A stretch of 64,000 nt of DNA from Thalassospira profundimaris (GTDB lineage: Bacteria; Pseudomonadota; Alphaproteobacteria; Rhodospirillales; Thalassospiraceae). Below the pieces are notes generated by a model. The model saw only the letters and a program-made list of their open reading frames with translations, was not told the DNA's origin and ran no database searches. The DNA lies in contig NZ_JPWF01000014.1 in assembly GCF_003326675.1 (NCBI RefSeq), forward strand, positions 62,001 to 126,000, read 5' to 3'. Below are positions 9,662 to 18,403 of the stretch, in pieces; the stretch's first letter is position 1, and the number at the start of each line of letters is the position of its first letter. Made by a program: the position numbers and the translations under genes.

Positions 9662-11068
9662 ATGTCGGCAGACGCATTTGTCCATCCTGATGAAATTCGT
9701 TCGATGTTTTCCAGTGCGATGTCGGACATGTACCGCGCCGAGGTGCCGCAATATGGCACCCTGATGGAGCTGGTTTCTGACATCAATCAGGAAAAGCTCG
9801 CGGCTGACGCGGACCTTCGCGACGGGCTTGTGCATAATGATGAACTTGATCGTATTGATCTTGAACGTCACGGTGCGATCCGCCTTGGTAAACCCGAAGA
9901 ATTGTTCAATATGCGACGCCTGTTTGCCGTGATGGGCATGCATCCGGTCGGCTATTACGATCTGTCGGTTGCCGGTGTGCCGGTACATTCAACGGCATTT
10001 CGTCCGATTGACGACGAAGCCCTGCGCCGCAATCCGTTTCGCGTTTTCACATCACTTTTGCGTCTTGAGCTGATTGAGGATGAAGATCTTCGCACCGAGG
10101 CCGAAGCCATTCTGGCAAATCGCGAAATCTTTACGCCAAATGCGCTTAAGCTAATCTATCTGGCCGAAAAGAACGGTGGTCTGGATCGTGTACAGGCCGA
10201 ACAGTTTGTCACCGAGGCGCTTGAAACCTTCCGCTGGCACAGTGACGCGACCGTATCACTTGAAACCTATCAGAAGCTTCATGATGCGCATCGTCTGATT
10301 GCCGATGTTGTCTGCTTTAAGGGACCGCATATCAACCATCTGACTCCGCGTACTCTTGATATTGATGCGGTTCAGCGTGATATGCCCAAGCGTGGTATTT
10401 CGCCCAAGGCCATTGTCGAAGGCCCGCCGTCGCGCAACTGCCCGATCCTTTTGCGTCAGACCAGCTTCAAGGCGCTTGAAGAACAGGTCTATTTCGTTGG
10501 CGATCACCCGAAGGGGACGGCTGGTACTCACACCGCACGGTTTGGCGAGATCGAGCAGCGCGGTATTGCCCTGACTGCCGAGGGACGCAAGCTTTATGAC
10601 GGGCTTCTGGCATCTGTGCGCCATGCCGTTCAGGTCAGTGCCGGTGGATCAAATGCACGCGATTACGAAACCGAACTGGCCGAACGTTTTGCCGCATTCC
10701 CCGATGATTACGAGACCCTGCGTGTCGAGAAGCTGGCCTTCTTCCGCTACAGCGTCACCAAGGCGGGCAAAAATGCCGCCGGGAATGTTGATCTTGGTGC
10801 GTCAGTGAACGATCTGGTTGATCAGGGTTATCTTCGTGCCGATCCGATTGTTTACGAAGATTTCCTGCCGGTCAGTGCGGCGGGTATCTTCCAGTCGAAT
10901 CTTGGCAGTGACGAGCAGAAAAACTATGTCGAACAGTCCAATCAGGACGTGTTCGAGAAATGCCTTGGCGCAGCGGTTGCCGATGAATTGGCACTTTATG
11001 CCGCCCATCAACAGGCATCTTTGGATCAGGCCTTTGCGGTGCTGGGTATTCAGAAAAACGTCGCCTGA
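9662..11068 (+). CDS. 2-oxoadipate dioxygenase/decarboxylase family protein (DUF1338, YdcJ/HglS)
   Basis: A 468-residue member of the DUF1338 family. The characterised enzyme HglS converts 2-oxoadipate to D-2-hydroxyglutarate in the D-lysine catabolic route, using one iron. With the ATG at 9662, preceded by GGAGG, His70, Arg74 (in RHGAIRLG) and His226 (in GPHINHLTPR) fall at the positions I recall for the metal and substrate residues of HglS; Glu296 or Glu298 in FGEIEQRG would be the third ligand. This numbering match also supports the start over the longer frame from 9545. No lysine-degradation genes are adjacent, so the physiological substrate is inferred. Confidence 0.88.
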   Translation: MSADAFVHPDEIRSMFSSAMSDMYRAEVPQYGTLMELVSDINQEKLAADADLRDGLVHNDELDRIDLERHGAIRLGKPEELFNMRRLFAVMGMHPVGYYDLSVAGVPVHSTAFRPIDDEALRRNPFRVFTSLLRLELIEDEDLRTEAEAILANREIFTPNALKLIYLAEKNGGLDRVQAEQFVTEALETFRWHSDATVSLETYQKLHDAHRLIADVVCFKGPHINHLTPRTLDIDAVQRDMPKRGISPKAIVEGPPSRNCPILLRQTSFKALEEQVYFVGDHPKGTAGTHTARFGEIEQRGIALTAEGRKLYDGLLASVRHAVQVSAGGSNARDYETELAERFAAFPDDYETLRVEKLAFFRYSVTKAGKNAAGNVDLGASVNDLVDQGYLRADPIVYEDFLPVSAAGIFQSNLGSDEQKNYVEQSNQDVFEKCLGAAVADELALYAAHQQASLDQAFAVLGIQKNVA

Positions 11069-11091
11069 TCTGATAGTTGGCAAAATTGATG

Positions 11092-11120
11092 CGGGGTGGC
11101 CAATGGGCCGCCCCGTTTTT
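11092..11120 (+). terminator. intrinsic terminator after the DUF1338 gene
   Basis: Arms CGGGGTGGCC (11092 to 11101) and GGCCGCCCCG (11106 to 11115) pair over 10 bp with one G-U, with a 4-base loop and a T5 tract. The remaining 280 bases up to purH show no gene or recognisable RNA element. Confidence 0.85.
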
Positions 11121-11400
11121 GTTCCGGGATGCCAAGGCAGTTGGCGGGTTTGTAAAAGGCCGCCATGCAAGAATTCGGGGTCCACATTTTGCGCTGCACA
11201 TGATAAAGCTCCGCGCGAAACATGGTTCGGACTCATTGATCATGTGTCGGCCCGGACAGAAATTGCACTATTCCTGTCGCGTTAAAAGGCCGGTCTTGCC
11301 CGCAACACTGTCATTTTCGCATGCACGAGCAGCCATGCGCATCTTGATATCGTGGGCCGATATATCATCAATGGGTCCGCAACCTTCATCACATTGATGC

Positions 11401-12993
11401 ATGAAAGCGAACCCAATGACTGCTCGTATTGCGCGCGCGCTTATTTCCGTTTCCGACAAGACCGGTCTGGTCGAATTTGCCAAATCCCTTCACGCCCAGG
11501 GTGTTGAAATTCTGTCGACTGGCGGCTCTGCCAAGGCGATCGAAGCCGCTGGTGTGCCTGTCAAGGAAGTTGCCGATCACACCGGTTTTCCCGAAATCAT
11601 GGACGGTCGTGTCAAGACTCTTCATCCGAAGATTCACGGCGGCCTTCTGGGCCGCCGTTCTCTTTCCAGCCACATGCAGGCGATGGAAGATAACGACATT
11701 TCCCCGATCGATCTGGTTTGTGTGAACCTGTATCCGTTCGAAGAAACCGTTGCCAAGGGTGCCGATTTCGACACCTGCATCGAAAATATCGATATCGGCG
11801 GTCCAAGCATGATCCGTTCGGCGGCGAAAAACCATGAATCGGTTACCGTGGTTGTCGATCCTTCCGATTATGACCGCGTTGTTGCCGAAATGAATGACAA
11901 TGCCGGTGCCACCACCGCAGAAACCCGTCGTGTTCTGGCCGCCAAGGCCTTTGCCCGTACCGGTGCATATGATTCGGCAATTTCAAGCTGGTTTGCCGGT
12001 CAGCTCGGTGAAACCTTCCCGCAGCGCCTGAATGTTTCGGCCGAACTGAAACAGACCCTGCGTTATGGCGAAAACCCGCATCAGCAGGCCGCGTTCTACA
12101 CCAACGGTAAAAACCGTCCGGGTGTGGCAACCGCGACCCAGCTTCAGGGCAAGGAACTGTCGTTCAACAACCTGAATGACACCGATGCTGCGTTTGAACT
12201 GGTGTCCGAGTTTGACGAAAAGCCGGCTGTTGCGATCATCAAGCACGCCAACCCGTGTGGCGTTGCAGAGGGTGCAACCCTGATCGAAGCCTATAACAAG
12301 GCGTTGTCTTGTGATCCGGTTTCGGCATTTGGTGGCATCATTGCGGTGAACCGTACCCTTGATAAGGAAACGGCCGAAGAAATCGCCAAGCTGTTTGCCG
12401 AAGTCGTGATTTGCCCGGATGCAGACGATGCCGCCAAGGAAGTTCTGGCAGCCAAGAAAAACCTGCGTCTGCTGGTAACCGGCGGCATGGCCGACCCGGA
12501 AGGCGAAGACATGACGCTTCGTTCGCTGGCGGGTGGTTATCTGCTTCAGAACCGTGATGCGGGCCGTGTGAAACGCGAAGAACTGAAAGTCGTCACCAAG
12601 CGCAAGCCGTCTGATGCCGAACTTGACGATCTTCTGTTTGCGTTCCGCGTTGGCAAGCATGTGAAATCAAACGCCATCGTTTATGTCAAAGACGGCAAGA
12701 CCGTTGGTGTTGGCGCCGGTCAGATGAGCCGCGTTGACAGCTCGCGCATTGCCGCCTGGAAAGCAGAAGAAGCTGGCAAGAATGCCGGTGAAGCTGAACT
12801 GCGTACCAAGGGTTCGGTCGTATCTTCTGATGCGTTCTTCCCGTTTGCAGATGGCCTTCTGGCCGCGGTCAAGGCCGGTGCAACGGCTGTGATCCAGCCG
12901 GGTGGCTCCATGCGTGACGAAGAAGTCATTGCCGCTGCTGACGAACATGACATTGCCATGGTCTTTACCGGCATGCGTCACTTCCGCCACTAA
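11401..12993 (+). CDS. purH: bifunctional AICAR formyltransferase / IMP cyclohydrolase
   Basis: A 530-residue enzyme that catalyses the last two steps of IMP synthesis. The N-terminal MGS-like cyclohydrolase domain (about residues 1 to 200) starts with [17 protein letters not shown] and contains [15 protein letters not shown]; the C-terminal transformylase domain holds [11 protein letters not shown] (about residue 282, with the catalytic Lys-His pair) and the C-terminal [17 protein letters not shown]. The length and both domains are complete. The frame offers ATG at 11401 and 11416; family members usually begin close to the second, so the true N-terminus could be five residues shorter. Confidence 0.97.
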   Translation: MKANPMTARIARALISVSDKTGLVEFAKSLHAQGVEILSTGGSAKAIEAAGVPVKEVADHTGFPEIMDGRVKTLHPKIHGGLLGRRSLSSHMQAMEDNDISPIDLVCVNLYPFEETVAKGADFDTCIENIDIGGPSMIRSAAKNHESVTVVVDPSDYDRVVAEMNDNAGATTAETRRVLAAKAFARTGAYDSAISSWFAGQLGETFPQRLNVSAELKQTLRYGENPHQQAAFYTNGKNRPGVATATQLQGKELSFNNLNDTDAAFELVSEFDEKPAVAIIKHANPCGVAEGATLIEAYNKALSCDPVSAFGGIIAVNRTLDKETAEEIAKLFAEVVICPDADDAAKEVLAAKKNLRLLVTGGMADPEGEDMTLRSLAGGYLLQNRDAGRVKREELKVVTKRKPSDAELDDLLFAFRVGKHVKSNAIVYVKDGKTVGVGAGQMSRVDSSRIAAWKAEEAGKNAGEAELRTKGSVVSSDAFFPFADGLLAAVKAGATAVIQPGGSMRDEEVIAAADEHDIAMVFTGMRHFRH

Positions 12994-13013
12994 GCGCGGT
13001 TGATATCAAATTG

Positions 13014-13044
13014 AAAAACCCCGGGGAAATCCCCGGGGTTTTTT
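13014..13044. terminator. bidirectional terminator between purH and the LLM gene
   Basis: Arms AAAAACCCCGGGG (13014 to 13026) and CCCCGGGGTTTTT (13031 to 13043) are perfectly complementary around an AAAT loop, with A and T tracts on both sides, so it can end transcription of the convergent genes on each strand. Confidence 0.95.
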
Positions 13045-13049
13045 GTTGG

Positions 13050-14357
13050 TTACTTGACGCCAAGATGATCGGAAAGCGTACTGCCGGAATATTCGGTGCG
13101 AAAAAGTCCCAGTTCCTGCAAGCGCGGGACAACCTGATCAAGGAACAGGTCAACCGATTGATGCGATCCGTTGGGAAGAGCAATGATGCCATCACCGGCA
13201 TTGATTTCCGCCCAGGCGACGATTTCATCCACAGCATCCGCAGGCGTGCCGACCACGATCCAGTGTGATGATCCCATGACTTCCGGACGGGTCAGAAGGT
13301 CTTTGACCGTTGGCTGAGCACGCTCAATCAGGCGGCGGACAAGGTCACCATGGGTTTTGCTGCGCACCACCGTATCCGCAGCAGGCAGCATGTCGGCAGT
13401 GACGCGTGCATCCATCGGGTGATCTGTCAGATCAAGCGCGATCAGTTCCTTGATCTTGGCAATCATGCGGCGCGGGTCCATGCGCGCGTGAGTTTGGGCA
13501 AAGATGTCGCGGGCTTCTTCACGGGTCGGGGCCAGATACATGTTAAGTCCGGGCAGGATGCGAATATCATCGGGATCGCGGCCTTTGCTTGCCGCCCGTT
13601 GGCGCAGGTCACTACGCAGTTCGCGCGCAACTTCCGGGTCGGGGGTGGCGGCAAAGATCGCATGGGCAACGGATGCGGCAAAGTCACGCCCGGCTGGCGA
13701 CGCGCCGGCCTGAAACAGCGGGACTTTGCCATTGCCAAAGGCCGGTGTGTTAAGCGGCCCTGCGACGTCGTAAAACTCCCCGTGATGATCGATCTGTGTC
13801 AGGGCGTCCGGGGTGCCATAAGTGCCGCTTTCGCGGTCCGCAATGATGGCATCGGACGGATAGCTTGCCCAAAGTTTATGGACCACATCGGTAAATTCGG
13901 CTGCCTGACGATAACGATCTTCGCTTGATGGCATTTCGGAAATTCCGAAATTCTCGTTGCCATCAAGGGATGTGACGATGTTCCAGCCAACTCGTCCTTG
14001 CGACACGATATTAAGCGACTGGATTTGCCGGGCGACGATGTAGGGCGGATAAAACGTCGTTGATGCGGTCGTGACCAGTCCGATATGGCTTGTATGTTCA
14101 GCCAGCGCAGTCAGCAAAATGGTTGGATCAATGCTCGAAAAGCCCGGTGAACCGGCAATCATGTCGGGTTTCATGAACAGGGTATCGGGCCGGAACAGGA
14201 AGTCGATCTTGGCCTTTTCCGCCCGCTTGGCGATATCGACGAAAAAGCCTGTGGAAAAGACGTTTTCGATATCGCTGTCAGCACGACGCCATGCGTCATT
14301 CATCAACCAGGTCGGGGCGACAGATAGGCCGATATGGATTTGCTTGCTGCTGGTCAT
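13050..14357 (-). CDS. LLM-class flavin-dependent monooxygenase (NtaA/SnaA/DszA family)
   Basis: A 435-residue bacterial luciferase-like monooxygenase of the NtaA/DszA/SnaA branch, expected to use reduced FMN from a separate reductase. Family segments seen are VAPTWLMNDAWRRAD near the start, LFRPDTLFMKPD (about residue 52), TTASTTFYPPYIVARQ (about 92), SQGRVGWNIVTSLDGNENFG (about 115) and PLFQAGASPAGRDFAA (about 205). The ATG at 14357 is chosen because AAGGA precedes it; an ATG at 14381 is also open. It is divergent from an iron-siderophore ABC operon with a Fur-box-like site between. Substrates of this branch include aminopolycarboxylates and sulfur compounds; which one applies cannot be read from the sequence. 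Confidence 0.9.
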   Translation of the reverse strand: MTSSKQIHIGLSVAPTWLMNDAWRRADSDIENVFSTGFFVDIAKRAEKAKIDFLFRPDTLFMKPDMIAGSPGFSSIDPTILLTALAEHTSHIGLVTTASTTFYPPYIVARQIQSLNIVSQGRVGWNIVTSLDGNENFGISEMPSSEDRYRQAAEFTDVVHKLWASYPSDAIIADRESGTYGTPDALTQIDHHGEFYDVAGPLNTPAFGNGKVPLFQAGASPAGRDFAASVAHAIFAATPDPEVARELRSDLRQRAASKGRDPDDIRILPGLNMYLAPTREEARDIFAQTHARMDPRRMIAKIKELIALDLTDHPMDARVTADMLPAADTVVRSKTHGDLVRRLIERAQPTVKDLLTRPEVMGSSHWIVVGTPADAVDEIVAWAEINAGDGIIALPNGSHQSVDLFLDQVVPRLQELGLFRTEYSGSTLSDHLGVK

Positions 14358-14397
14358 GGTGGGTCCGTATCCTTTGATCATCGTCTGGCGGGTTGCT

Positions 14398-14416
14398 GAT
14401 AATATGAATGAATATC
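14398..14416. promoter_or_regulatory. Fur-box-like operator
   Basis: The 19 bases GATAATATGAATGAATATC match the E. coli Fur consensus (GATAAT-GATAAT-C-ATTATC) at 14 of 19 positions, counted by eye. The site lies in the 116-base gap between the divergent flavin monooxygenase and the iron ABC transporter operon, 58 bases before the first transporter gene. Function is inferred from position and resemblance. Confidence 0.5.
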
Positions 14417-14473
14417 ATTTGCAGCACAAAACGCATTGATCTATGTTCCGGTCAGATTTGAACCACCGGACCT

Positions 14474-15271
14474 TTGCACGTGCTATCTGCTCAAGACCTT
14501 GTTGTTTCTTATGGGAAACTGCCCGTTCTGAACGGGCTTTCTGTCCGTTTTGATGCGGGCGGAGTGACGGCGCTGGTCGGGCCGAACGGGTGTGGAAAAT
14601 CAACCCTTCTGAAATCGATCCTTGGTCTGATGCCAAAGTCGGGTGGATCAATCACCCTTGATGATGTGCCGATTGAAAGCATTCCGCGCCGCAAGCTTGC
14701 CAGTCGCATCGCCTATTTGCCGCAGGAAAATCATTGTCCGGACTATATTGTGCTGGGCGAGTTGATCGAACTTGCCGGTTACGCGCGCTATTCACTGTTT
14801 GGTGGGCCAAGAGCCAAGGATCGCGCCCTTTTTAGGGATGTGCTGCAAACGGTCGGCTTGGCGGATATGGCCCATGTTCCGGTCAATTCGTTGTCCGGTG
14901 GGCAACGCCAACGTGCCTGGATTGCGATGGTTCTGGCCCAGGACGCCGATATCATCCTGATGGATGAACCGGTCAACCATCTTGATATGAAATATCAGTA
15001 CGCGGTGCTTGATCTGGTCCGCACGTTGGGCCGGGACCAGGGCAAAACGGTTATCGCTGTTCTGCATGATCTTAACTTGGCATCGGCCTTTGCCGACAAG
15101 GTGGTGATGGTCAGCAATGGCCAAGCAACATTTTCCGGCCCGACACAAGAAGTCATCACACCGGAAAACATCCGGACGGTATTTGACTTTGAGGCGGATG
15201 TTTTTGCCCGCAACGGCCAGATTGTCTGTCTGCCCAGCAGGGGTGGTGCGCTACAGGCAGAAGCGCAATGA
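14474..15271 (+). CDS. iron-siderophore ABC transporter ATP-binding protein (FecE type)
   Basis: A 265-residue ATPase that drives import of ferric siderophores through the two permeases encoded next. Walker A GPNGCGKST is at residues 36 to 44, the signature LSGGQRQR at 140 to 147 and Walker B ILMDEP near 161 to 166, all intact. The frame begins with TTG at 14474; a GTG at 14480 is an equally possible start, and neither has a strong ribosome site. The last four bases overlap the start of the first permease. Confidence 0.92.
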   Translation: MHVLSAQDLVVSYGKLPVLNGLSVRFDAGGVTALVGPNGCGKSTLLKSILGLMPKSGGSITLDDVPIESIPRRKLASRIAYLPQENHCPDYIVLGELIELAGYARYSLFGGPRAKDRALFRDVLQTVGLADMAHVPVNSLSGGQRQRAWIAMVLAQDADIILMDEPVNHLDMKYQYAVLDLVRTLGRDQGKTVIAVLHDLNLASAFADKVVMVSNGQATFSGPTQEVITPENIRTVFDFEADVFARNGQIVCLPSRGGALQAEAQ

Positions 15272-16281
15272 CACGGCGTGGTTCTGCATTTCTGGTCTTT
15301 GTTCTGGCCCTGACAATTGCCTTTGTGGCCAATTTGTCATTGGGTGCCAGCATCATCGCGCCAAACGATATCCGGGCCGCATTTTTTCAGTTTGATGCAG
15401 ATAACTATGATCATTTCATCGTTGTTTATCAGCGTCTGCCACGTGTTTTGATCGCTGTTTTCACCGGCTCGGTGATGGCATGTGGTGGTGCTGTGCTTCA
15501 GGGATTGATGCGCAATCCACTGGCGTCCCCCACGCTGCTTGGCGTCAATGCCGGTGCGACCTTGTTTGTGGTTGGCGGCGTGATCTTTTTTGGCATTTCA
15601 TCGGCGTCGCAGGGACTTGTTGCGCTGATCGGCGGTGCTGTGGGCTTCGCCATCTGTTTGGTGGTTGCCCGAATGTCGGGCATGGACGGGAACCCGAAGG
15701 GGCTGTCACTGATCCTGTCCGGGGCGGTGGTTTCGATGTTGCTGATCGGTATTGCCAACGCGTTTTTGCTTTCCAGTCCCGAGCTCCGAAACGAGTTCCT
15801 TGGCTGGATGAGTGGCAATATCAATCATGTCTATTTTGATCGCCTCGAACTGCTTTGGCCCGTTGGCGTGATCGGAATGGGTGTGCTTCTTGTGCTGTCA
15901 CGCGCCCTGTCACTGATTGCGTTGGGTTCGGAAAAGGCGTCATCGGCCGGGGTGAATGTTACTTTGGTATCGCGTCTTGCGGTCGGGGCTGTGGTCCTGT
16001 CATGCAGTGCGGCTGTTGCCATTTGCGGGCCGGTTGGGTTTGTTGGCCTGGTTGTTCCCCATATTGTCCGTCCGTTGGTTGGTGCCAACCAAACTGCCGT
16101 CATTCCCGGTTGTATCCTTGTCGGGGCGACGGTTTGCCTGATCGCTGACATGATTGCACGCATGGCATTTGCACCGTTTGTTCTGCATACCGGATTGATG
16201 ATGGACATGGTTGGCGGCGTGGTCTTTGCCATTATTGTTCGGCGCTATTACCTGACACCGGGCTTGCGGAGGTCTCTGTAA
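15268..16281 (+). CDS. FecCD-family iron-siderophore permease (first)
   Basis: A 337-residue inner-membrane permease with about nine to ten membrane segments. The FecCD signatures are visible: RLPRVLIAVFTGSVMACGGAVLQGLMRNPLASP around residues 54 to 85 (one continuous conserved block) and GPVGFVGLVVPHIVRPLVG near residue 252, the coupling region that contacts the ATPase. It overlaps the ATPase gene by four bases and the second permease by one base, so the three are translated from one message. Confidence 0.93.
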   Translation: MTRRGSAFLVFVLALTIAFVANLSLGASIIAPNDIRAAFFQFDADNYDHFIVVYQRLPRVLIAVFTGSVMACGGAVLQGLMRNPLASPTLLGVNAGATLFVVGGVIFFGISSASQGLVALIGGAVGFAICLVVARMSGMDGNPKGLSLILSGAVVSMLLIGIANAFLLSSPELRNEFLGWMSGNINHVYFDRLELLWPVGVIGMGVLLVLSRALSLIALGSEKASSAGVNVTLVSRLAVGAVVLSCSAAVAICGPVGFVGLVVPHIVRPLVGANQTAVIPGCILVGATVCLIADMIARMAFAPFVLHTGLMMDMVGGVVFAIIVRRYYLTPGLRRSL

Positions 16282-17342
16282 TGCGGCTGACAAAGGGGCT
16301 TCACGGATATGCCGTCTTGCGGCTGGGCAGTGGCTTGGAAATCCGTCTGCATAATCTTTTGACAGCCATTGCCATGGCCTTGCTGGTTGTGATCGGGGGC
16401 GTGGTTCTGTTGACCATGGGATCAACTGACAGCACATTTTCGGATCTGGTGGATTTGCTCCGCGGTTCCGCAATGTCCGAAGATCTCAGCTTTGCCATTG
16501 CCGATGTTCGTATGCCGCGCATCCTGATGGGGTTTATGGCCGGATGGTGTGTCGCGTTGACCGGGGCGATGTTGCAATCACTGGCGCAGAACCCGCTGGC
16601 CGATCCCGGATTGCTTGGCCTCAGCCAGGGATCGCTTGTGGCCATCATGCTTGTTTTGGTTCTGTTTCCCGGTCTGCCTTTAATATACACGCCGCTTGCC
16701 GGTTTTGTCGGCGGACTGGCCGTGGCGGTGTTGTTGATGGTGTTGGTCGGGCGGCATCATTCCGGCGGGCTTGGCATTTTGCTGATGGGGATTGCGGTTG
16801 AAACCACGCTTTCATCGGTGACCTCGGTCTTGATTTTGTATGCACCGCCCGAACAGTCCCATGCGATTGCAAGCTGGCTTGCCGGGTCATTATTCCATTC
16901 CGACTGGCCGGCAGTGGGCGGATTTTCGGTCTGGTTTTTCTTCTCAATCCCGGCGGTTCTTGTTGTCGGGCGCAAATTGCGCAGTCTTGATCTGGGTGAT
17001 CATATGGCCCTTGCTCTTGGCGAACCCGTTCATGTCACCAAGCCGATCATCCTGATTATTGCGGTTCTGCTCAGTGCGGCGGCAACGGCGGCTGTTGGTC
17101 CGCTGGTCTTTTTGGGGGTTATGGCGCCACATCTTGCCGGTTTCATTTCGCCGGCCAAAGGGCGGGCGCGTCTGTTGTTATCCGCAATGATGGGCGGCGT
17201 TTTGGTGGTGGCAGCCGACGGATTGACACGGCTTGGACCAGATCAGGTCGCACTGCCGACCGGGCTTGCCATCATGATGATTGGCGCGCCGCTTTTTATC
17301 ATTTCGCTGCGCATTCGAACCATGCGTCAGGCCCGATCTTGA
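16281..17342 (+). CDS. FecCD-family iron-siderophore permease (second)
   Basis: A 353-residue permease paralogous to the preceding one and its likely heterodimer partner. The conserved block RMPRILMGFMAGWCVALTG is near residue 75, followed by LQSLAQNPLADPGLLGLSQG, and VGPLVFLGVMAPHLAGFI occurs near residue 273. Its start codon overlaps the stop of the first permease (TAATG). Confidence 0.93.
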   Translation: MRLTKGLHGYAVLRLGSGLEIRLHNLLTAIAMALLVVIGGVVLLTMGSTDSTFSDLVDLLRGSAMSEDLSFAIADVRMPRILMGFMAGWCVALTGAMLQSLAQNPLADPGLLGLSQGSLVAIMLVLVLFPGLPLIYTPLAGFVGGLAVAVLLMVLVGRHHSGGLGILLMGIAVETTLSSVTSVLILYAPPEQSHAIASWLAGSLFHSDWPAVGGFSVWFFFSIPAVLVVGRKLRSLDLGDHMALALGEPVHVTKPIILIIAVLLSAAATAAVGPLVFLGVMAPHLAGFISPAKGRARLLLSAMMGGVLVVAADGLTRLGPDQVALPTGLAIMMIGAPLFIISLRIRTMRQARS

Positions 17343-17362
17343 AATATTTATGCGGAGTTTCC

Positions 17363-18337
17363 ATGCGTAAACTGATTATCGCTTTCGCCCTGATATGTGC
17401 CGGTGGTCTGGCCCATGCCCAGTCTGGTAACGACATGCGTACATTACAGGATGATCGCGGCCGCACCGTTTCGATCCCTGAAAACCCAAAGCGTATTGTG
17501 GTGTTGCAGGAACCCATTCTGGGTGTGCCGATTTTGGAGCTTGGCCGTGATATTGTCGGCTCATACGGCCGAAACGATGATGGCAGTTCAATGTTGCGGG
17601 TTGATTTCATTCAATCGGTGCTGGGCAAGGATGGCAAGGCACTGGGCATTGGCGGGATCGGTCCGATTGGCAACCTTGACCTTGAAAAGCTCCGTGCCTT
17701 GAAGCCGGACCTCATCATTGGCGGCGAAAGTGACGAGGACAAAGCAGACCTGTTATCGTCTGTTGCACCAGTTTATCTGCAGAATATCCGGACCCCGGAT
17801 ATCACGGGCTTCATCACGCAGCAGAAACTGGCGGATCTCTTGGGCGCGCAACAACAGTACCAAGCCCTTTGGGACGGTTATCAGAAACAGATTGAAGATG
17901 TTCGGGCCCATTTGCCCGGAAACCCGGATGGCAAGACCTATATGGCGGTGATCATTCACGACACCATCAATATGGTCACGAACAAATCCGGTGCGGTACA
18001 GGCGATTGAGGATCTTGGGTATCACCGCCTTGAAATTGACGGGACCGGCAAGGCGTCGGGATATGGTCAGGGATTCTCGGTGCCACTAAGTTCGGAGCAG
18101 TTCGCGCGCCTTAACCCCGATCTTTTGATTGTCATGAACAGCTATGTCAGTGCAGATCGCAGTGAAGAAACCATTCGCAAGCGGCTTGATGTGATCGTAC
18201 CTGGATGGAACCGCTTCCTGCGCCCGGAAAAGGAAGGGCGGATTGTCTTTGTTGATTCGGTAAAGGTATCGACTCCGACAATCGCCAGCGCCCGTCATAC
18301 TCTGGATGCGATTTCTGACTGGGCGGCATCCCGTTAA
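17363..18337 (+). CDS. periplasmic iron-siderophore-binding protein
   Basis: A substrate-binding protein of the FecB/FhuD-like type (TroA fold), 324 residues from the ATG at 17363. The N-terminus MRKLIIAFALICAGGLAHAQ is a clear Sec signal peptide with cleavage after AHA. Typical segments are RTLQDDRGRTVSIPENPKRIVVL-like opening of the mature protein (about residues 27 to 49), then LEKLRALKPDLIIGGESDEDK and LARLNPDLL-type repeats. The GGAG five bases before the ATG decides the start. It closes the four-gene iron uptake operon, whose order here is ATPase, permease, permease, binding protein. Confidence 0.92.
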   Translation: MRKLIIAFALICAGGLAHAQSGNDMRTLQDDRGRTVSIPENPKRIVVLQEPILGVPILELGRDIVGSYGRNDDGSSMLRVDFIQSVLGKDGKALGIGGIGPIGNLDLEKLRALKPDLIIGGESDEDKADLLSSVAPVYLQNIRTPDITGFITQQKLADLLGAQQQYQALWDGYQKQIEDVRAHLPGNPDGKTYMAVIIHDTINMVTNKSGAVQAIEDLGYHRLEIDGTGKASGYGQGFSVPLSSEQFARLNPDLLIVMNSYVSADRSEETIRKRLDVIVPGWNRFLRPEKEGRIVFVDSVKVSTPTIASARHTLDAISDWAASR

Positions 18338-18350
18338 CCGACTGCCAAAA

Positions 18351-18384
18351 AACAAACCCCGCAATCGATGTTGCGGGGTTTGTT
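18351..18384. terminator. bidirectional terminator, iron ABC operon / hemY-like gene
   Basis: Arms AACAAACCCCGCAA (18351 to 18364) and TTGCGGGGTTTGTT (18371 to 18384) are perfectly complementary around a 6-base loop between the two convergent genes. Confidence 0.9.
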
Positions 18385-18403
18385 AAATGCATTATGGCGA
18401 TAC

